Part shown: piece by piece, positions 30,786 to 41,398 of the stretch
How positions within the stretch are numbered: the first letter of the stretch is position 1
Layout of the letters: each line of letters begins with the position of its first letter
Assembly (NCBI GenBank): GCA_942159475.1
Contig: OW804097.1
Location: 39,878,298 to 39,942,297, forward strand
DNA from: Sthenelais limicola
Lineage: Eukaryota > Annelida > Polychaeta > Phyllodocida > Sigalionidae
Length of the DNA: 64,000 nucleotides
Direction of reading: 5' to 3'
The notes under the pieces: generated by a model
The model's database searches: none
Seen by the model: only the letters and a program-made list of their open reading frames with translations
Told to the model about the DNA's origin: nothing
Made by a program: the position numbers and the translations under genes

Positions 30786-31335
30786 GGCTGGGGCGAACAC
30801 CACATAATCCCCTGCAGCAGGTGTTGTCGCTGTATGACCAACCCGTAAGATGTTCTATTATATAGCATAGATAGGGATTGTCAGATTATACCATACATTA
30901 GCCCCTGAGTCCCCTTCAGAACCCTGACAATAATACTAAACTGTAAAATAAATCACTCACAGGCGCAATGAATATCCAACGCCCAGTATCAATAACCATG
31001 CAATCATTGACAATTATCGCAACCAAAGATAGTACGACTGATGAGAGAATTCTTCAGTTGCTTATCGTACCATAATAATGCGTTTACCAACGGCTTATAA
31101 ACGGGACAGGCTTATAACGGGGACGTACGGTATTTATAATACGCTAGAAAATATGTGAAATATGTTTTCTCATAGAAGAAAAGCTCTGTCCTTATTGCAG
31201 TGGATATGTATTGCAGCGATTGCATGGACGCATCAGACTCCCCCCCCCCCTCCCACACACAAGCTGTTTCACCAGCCACCCCCACCCCCGTTCGGCTACT
31301 TTTATCTAGCCATACAGAAAGAGACCTGTATCGGG
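30786..31335. other. No supported gene
   Basis: C-rich patch at 31240-31255 and 31275-31290. No domain in the short frames at 31162-31391. Confidence 0.3.
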
Positions 31336-31339
31336 CGCA

Positions 31340-31500
31340 TGCAACTCAATGGAGCCAGCCAATGAATCCATGTCATGTGACAGTGAGATAGCCAATCAGA
31401 GGCCCAAATGCTTATCTGTCACAACCAATCAGGAAGCCTGTTGCCTATTCACTGACGGATACAAGAGCGGGGGAGTGTAAGCGATGTGTGGGGGAGGGGG
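31340..31500 (+). promoter_or_regulatory. Three evenly spaced CCAAT boxes, candidate promoter
   Basis: GCCAATGAAT (CCAAT at 31359), GCCAATCAGA (31392) and ACCAATCAGG (31425) are all in the same orientation and exactly 33 bases apart. A G-rich stretch (GAGCGGGGGAGTG and GGGGGAGGGGGG) follows at 31464-31502. NF-Y sites in animal promoters often occur as such multiples. No TATA box is apparent and no downstream gene was identified. Confidence 0.4.
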
Positions 31501-31904
31501 GAGGCAGTAAATTCTTAAAAAATGTTGTAACCAGATATTAAATTCCTTATCAAATAATTGAAAATTAATCATGCTTCACTGAAAATAGATGCAGCAATAG
31601 TACCTTTAGCCTTAGCTATAGGACAACCCTTCATAGGGGACTTATAGATCATGCATCCTGAATAGCATGGAAGTATGGGCGTTGTATATCGGAACAAATG
31701 CTATAGAAAACATTCAGCTAGGACTATTTATTAAAGCTCCCATGTGAGTGCATGTCCACACGTGTGCTATACAAGATGACAATATTAATCTTAAACTTTC
31801 CAATTACGCATTTGAATATCATGAACTATTTATGAAAGCATTTTCTACCTTCTGCATTTCGATAACAACCATAGGAGAATCTTGCTGATTAATGGATCTT
31901 AGAT
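31501..31904. other. No feature recognised
   Basis: AT-rich sequence, no match elsewhere in the window. Confidence 0.3.
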
Positions 31905-31975
31905 CTTGCCTGATCAGTGGGAAGGGATGGTATAATAGACTCAGGTGGAGTGTGCGTTCAAACCCCACCATCAAC
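31905..31975 (+). ncRNA. tRNA-like relic, doubtful
   Basis: A T-arm-like GGTGG...GTTCAAACCCCACC (31945-31970) follows a box-A-like GATCAGTGGGAAG by about 41 bases. It is too irregular for a working tRNA and may be a SINE head. Confidence 0.25.
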
Positions 31976-31983
31976 TAGGATGC

Positions 31984-32334
31984 AATAGGGGATTTGCATA
32001 GCCGCCATTTTGATTCTTGATTCGCATGGAATTATAGGACTAATGGTACAGTATAAAATCTATAGAAAACAAGCCATGTTCAGCATGGAGTATTTATCAA
32101 TGTTCTAATGTCAATATCAATCTGTTATACATGTTTCCATAACACACGTCCCCATCTTTCCCATCATGCATTTGGTTTTTAAAGATCATTTATACAAGCT
32201 ATGATATTGGTGAAAATATTCTTGCAATTTTCGATAAAAATGTTACCAAATTATGTGTGTGTCAGATTTGAACAGAATCCATCCCAGGATGCACCGTAAC
32301 AGACATGCGCAATGGCACATGCAAATCCCCTATT
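31984..32334 (-). mobile_element. MITE family D copy, full length
   Basis: AATAGGGGATTTGCATAGCC at the left and ATGCAAATCCCCTATT at the right, the clearest pair of D ends. The orientation is opposite to most other copies. Confidence 0.8.
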
Positions 32335-32459
32335 CTCCCAGTGCTTGCCAACTATGTTATCAAAGTGTGACCAATGTGTATGCCTATCTGCTTTAATATG
32401 GACTTCAACGATCGATTGCTAATATTCAAACGGAGAAGAGTAATGCACCCATTACTGTC

Positions 32460-32600
32460 AACAATCGGTGATAGTATACTACCGCTGAAGTTAGTGGGGA
32501 GACCAGCTGTAAGAGCTAAACTAAATAGCCTGGTAAAACACAATACACCAAAAGATGGTAGTATACCTCCCCAGGAGTTAGAGGAAGATCAGCTATAACA
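32460..32600 (+). repeat. Repeat family G copy
   Basis: Contains GATAGTATACTACC, GACCAGCTGTAAGAGC and AACTAAATAGCCTGGTAAAA, then the beginning of a further unit (GATGGTAGTATACCTCCCCA). The open frames through it are repeat-derived. Confidence 0.6.
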
Positions 32601-32639
32601 GCTCAACAAAAGCATAAAACTATCAAAATAATTATAAGC

Positions 32640-32700
32640 CCCCAATGGCCCCCCCCCCCCCACTTCCCCGTCACCCCCCCCCCTCCAACCCCTAGTTGCC
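32640..32700 (+). repeat. C-rich low-complexity runs
   Basis: Two runs of C (about 32648-32660 and 32674-32682). Confidence 0.8.
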
Positions 32701-32999
32701 TAGTATCATCTGTGTAGAAGGCAATTGCAGTGAGTGAGATAGCATCGCTGCTGTCTGCCAGATAACATAGGAGCAGTGGGTCTATCAGTTAATGGGGTCT
32801 GTATGCATGGCACTCCATCAATTAGATCACTCAATGCGTGGCCGCAATGTTAGGGATCAAAGTCACCCCCATACTATCAAAAGCTACTTTACCCTCCATT
32901 CCTAGGGCTTAGGCTAGTCTCTCCGCAATAGAAGATCTGCTGGTAACTACCACAGTGCTGGTTCACTGGGTTATCGAAGGCCGGAGCTGGGTCTGAACT
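32701..32999. other. No feature recognised
   Basis: Mixed sequence with no frame or repeat match. Confidence 0.3.
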
Positions 33000-33120
33000 A
33001 AATAGCCCAGTCTAGGCCCAAAATGGGAGAGTCCCTTCAAACGGAGGGAAAGCTTCTCGCCTCAAACCGCAAAGGGCCATTATAATTCCATTAAGACCGC
33101 AAAATGACATTATAATCCCA
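33000..33120 (-). repeat. Dispersed repeat shared with 47800-47905
   Basis: The complement contains GGTTTGAGGCGA, GAAGCTTTCCCTCCG-like and TTTTGGGCCTAGACTG, matching the plus strand at 47815-47895. Only two copies are in the window. Confidence 0.6.
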
Positions 33121-33159
33121 TTATCCTACACTTGCTGTTGAGTCCCTATTCCCCAGCAT

Positions 33160-33312
33160 TGGCTTGGGCGGACTCCCATGCCTGAAGAGTACAGTCCTGA
33201 ACTCCAGGTGTACTCTTTGGGCATTCTGAGCGGACTCTTTAATGAAAGAGTCCGCTCCTAAGAGTCCTCCCAGATGCCTGGGCGGACTCTTTCATTAAAG
33301 AGTCCGCCCAGA
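33160..33312. repeat. Cluster of palindromes
   Basis: Two 26-28-base palindromes with the core GGACTCTTTAATGAAAGAGTCC (as spaced halves GCGGACTCTTT and AAAGAGTCCGC) lie at 33230-33255 and 33280-33308. Upstream is a further hairpin, AGAGTAC...GTACTCT (33186-33217). All share the AGAGTCCGC word. The block directly precedes a tRNA-like head. Confidence 0.7.
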
Positions 33313-33339
33313 TATCTGTTGCAAATAATTTTGAACTAG

Positions 33340-33428
33340 AATTGGCCTGGATTCGAACCCAGGACCTCTCACATAAGTATAGGCTGGCAAGTAGAGTTGA
33401 AGGCTCTATCCACTCGGCCACAGAGGCT
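33340..33428 (-). ncRNA. tRNA-like SINE head, class II type
   Basis: On the minus strand a box A (TGGCCGAGTGGATAGAGC) and a perfect box B (GGTTCGAATCC) are about 55 bases apart, as in Leu/Ser tRNAs with a long variable arm. The stems do not close well. The diverged copy at 33749-33838 in the same orientation suggests a SINE or tRNA-pseudogene family rather than a tRNA gene. Confidence 0.5.
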
Positions 33429-33474
33429 CAGATAAAGTCTGTAGGTCATAGCATAGTATGATTCCTGAAATAGA

Positions 33475-33545
33475 AATGTGATGTGTCACAGGAACATGAG
33501 TCACGCGGAGTCCAATGATTGTAAACAATGGTGAAAAGTATATCT
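33475..33545 (+). repeat. MITE family B end fragment
   Basis: TGTGATGTGTCACAGGAACA with GAGTCACGCGGAGTCCAATG, then AGTAAACA-like sequence; the rest is lost. Confidence 0.5.
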
Positions 33546-33588
33546 TATTTAGCCAGTTGTGAATTTTGTCTACAGTCACAACCAGACT

Positions 33589-33621
33589 AAATAGAATAGA
33601 ATAGAATAGAATAGAATAGAT
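33589..33621 (+). repeat. (AATAG)n microsatellite
   Basis: About six AATAG/ATAGA units. Confidence 0.9.
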
Positions 33622-33748
33622 AATCTTGATAATCTACTTGGCAAATACTAATAATCTACTAATAATAATCTACTTGGCAAATGAGTTAAATGATATTTGT
33701 GTCCAAGGTAAATATAGATTAAAAATTAAAATAATTTTTAATTTGAAA

Positions 33749-33838
33749 TGGCCTGGATTCGAACCTGGGACCTCTCACATAAATCTAGTCCTGCAGGTAG
33801 AGTTGACAACACTACCTGCTCGGCCACTGAAGCTCACA
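33749..33838 (-). ncRNA. Second tRNA-like SINE head
   Basis: Minus-strand box A (TGGCCGAGCAGGTAGTGTTG) and box B (GGTTCGAATCC). Homologous over its length to 33340-33428, including a short A/T-rich extension after the B box. Confidence 0.5.
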
Positions 33839-34025
33839 TAAAATTAGTTGATCATTGTTCTCCCCAAAACATGCAGTCATAAGCAATGTAAATGTGAGAG
33901 TAAGGAAATTTACAATATATAGGGCCATATATGTCAAAGCAATACTGATCATGGATCGGGTAGTTGTTGTAAGGTGGTTGGGTGGTATGGGGGATTTGGT
34001 AACCACAATCATAACAAACAATTGA

Positions 34026-34152
34026 AGTTGTAGGATAAGCATGCTAGAGGACTCGACCCTGTTCACTTAGTGAATATAATTGTCCGCGGCCTGACGGCCT
34101 TGGACAATTATATTCACTAAGTGAACAGTGTCTCGTCCTCTATCCTACACTT
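34026..34152. mobile_element. Foldback element with perfect 25-bp arms
   Basis: The arm GTTCACTTAGTGAATATAAT plus TGTCC (34061-34085) is exactly inverted at 34102-34126, with a 16-base GC-rich loop between. Diverged outer arms (GTAGGATA...GAGGACTCG and CGTCCTCTATCCTAC) extend it to about 127 bases. Confidence 0.7.
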
Positions 34153-34204
34153 AGAACGCCTAGTCCTAGGCCAGGCAACAGATTAGCGAAGTAGGCGTCC
34201 AGTC

Positions 34205-34266
34205 ACTGACATATAGATTTTATACTGTACCATTAGTCCCATAATTCCATGCGAATCGAGATTCAT
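34205..34266 (+). repeat. MITE family D 3' fragment
   Basis: ATAGATTTTATACTGTACCA, TTAGTCCCATAATTCCATGC and GAATCGAGATTCA match the last 60 bases of D copies, without the terminal repeat. Confidence 0.6.
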
Positions 34267-34319
34267 TCTTACCTGATCTGAGGGTTTGGGCCTGGACTGA
34301 GCCTGATAAGAACATCATA

Positions 34320-34440
34320 TAATAATGAACGGTAGTATACTACCCCAGGAGTTTGTGGAAGACCAGATATTAAACTATCAGACTGTAGTAGAAGACAAAC
34401 TAAAAGAGCTGAACTAAACAGCCTGGTGAAAAGCATTATT
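34320..34440 (+). repeat. Repeat family G copy
   Basis: GGTAGTATACTACCCCAGGA, GAAGACCAGATATTAAAC and AACTAAACAGCCTGGTGAAA. Confidence 0.6.
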
Positions 34441-34463
34441 TGTACAATACCCATCCCCTCGTA

Positions 34464-34895
34464 TCTATTTCCCTACACATTGCATTGAGGGGATGGCCTG
34501 ATATTATTACTTATAATCTACCTCCCTGCTTATAACATTGAGTGAATGGCCTGTTACCACTCCCTCTAATCTACCTCCTCGCTTATAACAGTGAGTGAAT
34601 GGCCTGATACCACACCCTCTTATCTACCTCCCTGCTTATAACATTGAGTGAATGGCCTGATACCATTCCCTCTAATCTACCTCCTCGCTTATAACAGTGA
34701 GTGAATGGCCTGATACCACACCCTCTTATCTACCTCCCTGCTTATAACATTGAGTGAATGGCCTGATACCACACCCTCTACTGTACCTCCCTGCTTACAA
34801 GAGTGAGCGAATGGCCTGATACCACTCCCTCTAATCTACTTTCCAGCTTATACCAGTGAGTGAATGGCATGATACCACATCCTCTAATCTACCTC
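34464..34895 (+). repeat. 53-bp minisatellite, about eight units
   Basis: Unit starts fall at 34464, 34517, 34570, 34623 and onward to 34888, each exactly 53 apart. The unit carries TCTACCTCCCTGCTTATAAC and GAGTGAATGGCCTGATACCA. Alternate units share CTCCTCGC versus CTCCCTGC, hinting at a two-unit higher order. Confidence 0.9.
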
Positions 34896-35144
34896 TCGAA
34901 ATGAGAATGAATAGATATTAAATAAAACCTTCCTCTAATTGTAATCTATACAATCTATACAATCACCAGAGGGGAATCAACCCCATTGCCATCTTCAGCA
35001 ATATATCTTGATTGATTAGTCAACTCACACCCGGCTCATTGGCTCATTCTTCGGGCATATTATAACGTTATTTAGATAAACCCTTATTTCTTGAGTTGAC
35101 TAAACGAAATAGAGCCTTTACCCATTGCTTCCCTCGGATACTGT

Positions 35145-35524
35145 GATATAAGTGATCGTCAGAAAATGTACAATTCATCTTCACCAATCCTCTCCAATAA
35201 ACCAAATTTAAGAATCAGGTTCAAAATTCAATTCAACATAACCAAACAGATTGTTTGAGTGAGTGAGTTAGTGAGATTGGTTGCTTTACGCCCTTATCAA
35301 CACATTGAAGGTTATATCAAGGGCGGGAGAGACAGAAAAAGAGACAGAAAGGCACTTCAGGGTCTTACCCATGACCAGCAGATTGTTTGAATCAAGGCAA
35401 TGTCAAATATCCTCAGATATACCTAGTATTCACCATTTTACAGTCTAATTTAGCAGAATTTACTTAATGTGTAGATCTGCCCTACATTGTACATTTTCTA
35501 AAGCTCTGACCCATATATGAGCCT
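35145..35524 (+). mobile_element. MITE family C copy split by a SINE
   Basis: GATCGTCAGAAAATGTAC at the left and TTGTACATTTTCTAAAGC with CTGACCCA at the right. The inside matches other C copies (AGATATACCTAGTATTCACC) except for the insert 35259-35378. Confidence 0.7.
35259..35378 (+). mobile_element. Short SINE with 12-bp target duplication
   Basis: A 120-base insert is bounded by exact copies of CAGATTGTTTGA (35247-35258 and 35379-35390). It begins with a GTGA-repeat tail, then TTTACGCCCTTATCAACA and ATATCAAGGGCGGGA, and ends near GGGTCTTACCCATG. This layout matches a SINE class common in molluscs and other lophotrochozoans, read tail first; that identification is from memory. Confidence 0.6.
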
Positions 35525-36224
35525 CTGCCACCAGCGTCGGGCATATATATATCACAATGCCTCAGTGCTCCAGCCATTCGGGATAGACCTATTTCCTTAA
35601 CAAAGTATCATTAACTTCGATAACAATAGAGCGAGGCTTTAAAAATTCCTTATAACATTGTATAAATGACCCGTTACTTCCCCCTACCAACCCACCTCCC
35701 TACTCCCTTCAACAATGACGCCAAATTGAAACATCAACAACAGGACCCCTTCCTCTGCCAGCCTGCCTAGCCACCGAGAGATGGGCTATAGAGATAGGCT
35801 AATGAACAGGCGTCATTAATTGATAAACAGTGATTTACGCCCAATCGACAAGCTCCCAACAGGGCAATATCTCACCCGGGCAAGGCAATATGAGTATAGT
35901 GCTGGTGTTAATATGATAGTGTAGTAAATTTTCTATAGAAGAAGCAAATAAAATGAGGCTATTAATATTATGAATCGACTTCCTGTGATATTTTGTACAA
36001 TTTATTGTATGTCATTATATCATTAATGATTATATTATTACCTTAAATGCTTCATTTAAGGAGATTGGAGGATATTATATGCCTCTAAAATGATACTTTT
36101 AATTGATAGTTTAGTTTGTTATTATGTCCAGGAGTATTAATGTATCTGACACAGATACAAATAAATCTAAAAATTCTTCATAGCAATATTTCATTTTGCA
36201 CCTTATAAAATGTATATTAAGGGC
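35525..36224. other. No supported gene
   Basis: Mixed AT-rich sequence. I see nothing that repeats elsewhere. Confidence 0.3.
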
Positions 36225-36295
36225 CTAATGTATATCAAGGTCCTCTGCGGCGCAAAATTGCATGAGAATTGGCTAAGTGGACTAGGCCCTTTAGA
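36225..36295 (+). repeat. Fragment of the 37130 foldback family
   Basis: CTCTGCGGCGCAAAATTGCA, GAGAATTGGCTAAGTGGACTA: one end of the element at 37130-37241. Confidence 0.5.
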
Positions 36296-36926
36296 TTAAA
36301 GTGTCAGTAAACCCCCAAATATTATGAGCAATTCCATTTCCTAGCTATTATTGAAATGTAACCTCCCCGGTTTTATTTAATTAAAGTTATTATTTAATGA
36401 GTTTTACCCATTTAAAGGAGTGAAAACGTAGTTCCACAGTTTAACACTCCATTCAAGGCGCCACTGTTTGCCTACGTCAGAAAGGTGCACCAATCTTAAA
36501 ATGTACATGCAATGAACATAACAACTCTTATAATTGCTGCTAGAAAGAAGGAGGGTGGGGTGGGAGGAAGGTGTTTGATCAATGCAGTTGTGCAGACCAA
36601 AACAACACTGTGTTACATATAGTTCTCTGGTCAAAACAATGGCTGAAAGCAGTGACAGTGAACTGTTTCAATTGCTGGGATATTGGGGGGAAAGGTAGGG
36701 ATATTATGTTCATTTCTGGCGCACCTTTATGATGTCACAGAGCACTCTCAGTGCCCTCTTGTGCTAAACAGACCTTTTCAACTAAGCTTTCCCAATTCGT
36801 GCCTGTAAGTGACTATAAGTTAGACATAAATGGAAGTAAAAAAATTGAGACTGTGGTGTTGTATTTATGGCTCCATGAAGTTTGTTGTCCTAAAAGTGAC
36901 CGGGAACCCGTTGACTGACCCTTTAA
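36296..36926 (-). mobile_element. Long (about 630 bp) MITE family A copy
   Basis: TTAA at both ends (36296 and 36923), then AGTGTCAGTAAACCC and GACTGACCC ends. The reverse complement matches 118-393 and 9806-10201, but it has about 250 further bases in the middle, so the others may be internal deletions. Contains TGATGTCACAGAGCACTC. Confidence 0.65.
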
Positions 36927-37129
36927 CATTGTAACTTTATTCCCCTCGCCATCCTATAATCATTATTTATGGCATAACAGGTGCAATGATGTGGGTGTAA
37001 TAACAACATTTATATTACACACGTGCCCTAACGTTTGACTGGATCTGATGCATCTGGATTATGGTTTCAGGAAAGGGACATGCACCAATTGGTTCAGATT
37101 ATGGTTTGACATACAGGAACACACATGTA

Positions 37130-37241
37130 AAGGCCTGGTTCACTAAGCCGATTCTCATGTGATTTTGCGCTGCAGAGGACTCTTTTGCACTAAATTCTGT
37201 GAGAATCGCATTAGAATCGGCTTATTGGACTAGACCCTTAA
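37130..37241. mobile_element. Foldback MITE, about 110 bp
   Basis: Arm AAGGCCTGGTTCACTAAGCC with GATTCTCATG at the left; GAGAATCGCATTAGAATCGG and CTTATTGGACTAGACCCTT at the right as diverged complement. Relatives at 6010 and 36225. Confidence 0.65.
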
Positions 37242-39418
37242 AGCTCAAAGAACCATGGGTCTGGATTATCATGGCATAATTATAATATATTGTGCAGGGA
37301 ACTCGGCGCAGGTAATTGAAGAATAAAAAATGTGCCTATGGATGATATTACTTGCATGTAGCTGGAAATGCTGCTTCCTTTAAACAGACAAATTATTGCA
37401 AGGGAATTGTATTTTTGAAAATGCCAGCAACGATGTCTCTGTGTTAAATTATTGACATACAGGAGTAGGTACAAGGTGCCAACTACTTATTGGCCAGAGT
37501 ATAGCAGTCAGATCAGATTCAGCAATCCAGATGCATCAGATCCAGGGTTTTCTAGGGTCGCAGGATTTCCCCCTGGCTTTTTTGTATCTATCATAAATTA
37601 TTTATATATATTTGCTTAAAAAAATCAAGCTGTCATTAAAACGTATTGTACAACGTGTCACAATCTTCAATGCTCAATTAAAATGAGACTATGCCATGAT
37701 ATTGGAACTGCCTAGAAAAGTTCAATCTAATAATAACATAATCTACATGGTAGACAGTGGCAAACAATAAATGAATAATTCTTCCTCCCTTTATTGCTTA
37801 AAAAGGCAATTGGACTGGATACAGATAAACAGTGCGGCGTCTCACATAGTCTAGCAAACATTACATATATACTGCTGTATAGATCTTGTCACAAGTCCAT
37901 GATAGCATCGACACAATCGTCTTCCAGTGCATATCATATCAATAGAAACTGCATTTCCATAATTATCACTTCTTCTGTATATCTATGTAGCCTTCCGTCC
38001 ATGGTATACGCTGCTTGTTGAGTATCAATTGGTCAGGGCTAAAAGATATGTACAATTGTTTCCATTCTGAGAAGAATAATCTGCTCTGTGAGTGAGTGAC
38101 CATGGGTTGGGTTGAATAAGGAGACGGGAGCCTTGTAGATGCATTGATAATATCCATAAACATGTAGTTTCTTCATTGGATTTAATGCCAGAAAAATTAA
38201 AGTAAGAAAGCCAAAGGTCCCAAAAGTGGACTCCTATATACAAAAAAAATCCATTATTCTTTATATTATTTGCCTCCGGTTTAGGTCACTAAATGGTTTC
38301 TCTAATAACGCCAATTCCATATGGTTAAAGACAGATAATGATGCTTCTAAATGTAAAGAGGTCTTGCTAGTCAGAGGGTGCAGGTCAGAGTGAAAGTTGT
38401 AGCTAGTTGTTGGTAACTATTTTCTGCATGAAATAGTTATTCATGGTCCCGTGGACTCGTGGGCTATGGTATTGTGTACATATGGTATTGTGAACATTAT
38501 GGTTTCTATACACCATTTCATCAATCAAGAATATAATCACCAATATTCTTGCCATTTTTATCAGATGTGAGTTGAATCTTTCTCACCATGCACTATATCA
38601 GACAAGCAGAGTGCATTGAAATCCCAGATGTACACGTGTGTATGCTTTGTTGTCTTAAATTTGTATAATTAACAGTATTCATTCAGCATCAATTTTCTTC
38701 CTGGTACAAGTCTTGAATAACACCCATGCTGTTTGGCGTGATCTGAAAGACCTGATCAAGGAACAGATGATAACCAACCTTTTTTTGTCACTTTTTGTAT
38801 GAACTAATTTTCATCATTTCTATTCATTGCATAACTTTTGTAACCCACCACTGGACCAAATATTATATATAATGATTGCTCTGGGAACAACGTATCTAGA
38901 GTGGGTTTATTCAACGTGCATATCACACTAGTGTGTTAAATATGGTAGTCATGGTAACCAATGCGTTTATACAAAGTTGACCGCCAAAATTCAACTTCAT
39001 GACTCAAAGATCTTTTTTATTTATATAATAAAAAGTATATATGATAGAGTAGTTACCTCGTTAACCTGTATCTATTGCATTATTGGATGTATCGAAAACT
39101 ACATGACCACAAACATGCAGGGTGTCAGATACGATGGTACATGGTTAGTGTTCTGACTCATCCATTTGTCAGAGTCTAGAGCTACTGCAGATTGCTGTTG
39201 GCCATGTCTGCATAGAATGCAATCCTGGCTAAAAGCTTGCTGCGGTCCGGTAAATGTTATACTGTTATATATGACAGCACTAGAGGGTGGTGGGGTATGG
39301 GTCTGTAGTGGGCTAATGTGGTTAGTGCAAACTCGCCACTTTGTGTGTCAGCTCTTCCCATGTAGACAATGCGATAAAGATGTTTACTGGCTTGATACAG
39401 CTGTGGAATTATCATTAC
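37242..39418. other. Long stretch without supported gene
   Basis: Short frames at 37794-38243 and 39166-39423 have no recognised domain and no clear pair of splice sites. No repeat match was found by eye. Confidence 0.3.
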
Positions 39419-39774
39419 TTTAAAGCTGCACCCTCAGCTACCGTCGGTAAAACAGTAATTATTTCTACTTGTTGTTCCATTGTTTTCCAGCCCATCCAAA
39501 AGTCGTTTGGACATGATTTCGGAGGATCTTGTCCAGTTGTTTTGGCTACAGTGCTTCTAGTTCTAAAACGTCCTCATTTGTATTTGGAGGACCCACCCGT
39601 ATCCTTTCCTATGATGACTTCACTTATTATCGCTCACAAGCGGTTATTATCGCTCAGTCGTTTCTACTTCAAATTAATATAAATAAATAACAGCACTAAA
39701 ATATTGATAAATACAGTCCTACACGTCATTATATGAGTAGATTTGGTCAGATATAGCTGAGAATGCAGCTTTAA
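39419..39774 (+). mobile_element. MITE family E, complete copy
   Basis: Inverted ends TTTAAAGCTGCACCCTCAGC and TAGCTGAGAATGCAGCTTTA, each bounded by TTAA. About 355 bases, non-coding. TTAA flanks suggest piggyBac-type mobilisation (inference). Confidence 0.75.
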
Positions 39775-40012
39775 GTTATGTTTGTACCAGGAATGATTTC
39801 TCACCTGAGGGATCCAGAGGGTGACTGGCACCAGGGTAGACTATCGTCACAACAGATAACTCTTAAATCAACTAGGATATTATATCATTGGGCGGATAAT
39901 GAAACTTTAAGCTATTTAAAAAGGCTTTGCCGACACCGTACTCACGCCATGCAGCCGGGCCCATCTGCCCGTCTACATGGCACACAGAGTAACCTTTGGA
40001 AGGGGTGATCCT

Positions 40013-40168
40013 ATTGGCTGAGAGCCTAGCTCAAGGTTGATGTAACGCACCCTGTGATTGGTCAATTTTTGTCCCTAGTTTTACAGAAGATGCGAAGCCG
40101 AGCGGTTCCGATCGTTTGGCTTATGTTTGTACGGTAAAATGTCTGTGCATGCTTTAGCATATATAGGG
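40013..40168 (+). promoter_or_regulatory. Candidate promoter (inverted CCAAT boxes, TATA-like)
   Basis: ATTGG (reverse CCAAT) occurs at 40013 and 40057. A TATA-like CATATATAGG lies at 40159-40168. The region is GC-richer than average. It precedes a segment ending in a consensus splice donor. Confidence 0.35.
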
Positions 40169-40189
40169 GTCAGGGAATCGGTTATTTCT

Positions 40190-40287
40190 CACTTATTATA
40201 CCAGAAAGACCTTGATGTATTGGAGGTAATCGCAGTCTATGTAATTTCCCTAGGCCTGGGGACATTGTTTCCGTCGATTGGAACTCG
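40190..40287 (+). other. Possible first exon ending at a strong splice donor
   Basis: The sequence CGATTGGAACTCG is followed by GTAAGTAAG (from 40288), a near-perfect 5' splice site. With the TATA-like box 25-30 bases before 40190 it could be a 5'-untranslated first exon. No downstream exon was identified, so it may be chance. Confidence 0.25.
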
Positions 40288-40289
40288 GT

Positions 40290-41092
40290 AAGTAAGATTT
40301 TGGGACGATCCCCGGCCAATCTGTTACCTAGATGGTAGTGTCGATAATTTATTTTGTGGGCATGGCTCAAATCGTCGGTTCTGTCTATAAGGCATATAAA
40401 TATGCCAGTGATGCCAATTGGTCTAGTTGGTTTGGTTCCTTTCACTATTCAGCTGTGAAATTTCATTCTTTTGTCTTGGGAATAGACTAGCCCCAAGTCT
40501 CACAGCCTATCTCAATGGACACATAACTTGGGCTTTACTCAAGCTTGGACCCTCAGTCGAGGCCGTAGTGACATGTAGTGACTCTAACATGAGAATATAT
40601 TTTTGATGATATTGTTCTTTTGAAAAATAAAATCAAAGACTTGCTCAAGTCTATCTTGGGAGGTATGATATATATTTACACCCCCGCTTATCACAAATCA
40701 TGTATCATACCGTTTTAATATCGTTCTTGAAAGTTTGGTCACTCATATATTTTAGAATATTTGAATAGAAAGTTTGTACTTACAACTGTTAGTTAAATGC
40801 TTTAGGTCGACCACTGAAACATAAGAAACAGAAACTGTTAATATCTACATAACTAAATTCATTCATTTCAAATGTATGCATGAATCATTGATCAGCTATT
40901 TATAAAATAAAATGTACTTTTTATGCAGAGTGTAGTAGGATTGTCTTAGGTAAGATAGTAAGATCTAGAAAGGCTAGAACAGTGAACCTTGATCGAGGTT
41001 CATCTAGGAACCCCAAAGAACCTTTATTTATAGTGGTGTAGAAAGAGAATCCTGAGGTTCATCTAAAAACACTAAACCTTCTTTTCTGCCAT
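40290..41092. other. No supported gene
   Basis: AT-rich after 40560; no frame or repeat match. Confidence 0.3.
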
Positions 41093-41398
41093 TAATAGGG
41101 ACTTGCATGCGTCACTGCGCATTTCCGTTAAAGTGCATCCTGGGATAGATTTTCTTGAAATCCCACATACAAATATTTAACTACATGTACAAATGAGCTA
41201 TGAATACCAAATGCATGATGGGAAAGATGGGAACTTGTGTTATGGAAACATGTAAAACACATGGCTATTTACATGAAATGATTGTTAAACATTCCATGCT
41301 GAGCAAAACATGTTGTCTATAGCTTTTAGACTGTACCATCAGTCCAATAATTTCATGCGAATCAAATTCAAAATGGCGGCTATGCAAATCGCCTATTC
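41093..41398 (+). mobile_element. MITE family D copy
   Basis: Starts TAATAGGGACTTGCATGCG and ends GGCTATGCAAATCGCCTATT. Interior shares GTGCATCCTGGGATAGATT and CAAATGCATGATGGGAAAG. Confidence 0.75.

Noticed and set aside
33340..33428. Functional tRNA-Leu or tRNA-Ser gene
   Set aside because: Boxes A and B are good, but the acceptor and anticodon stems do not close and a diverged sister copy is nearby; a SINE or pseudogene is more likely.
34464..34895. CRISPR-like array
   Set aside because: Repeats are adjacent 53-bp units without unique spacers, and the genome is clearly animal.
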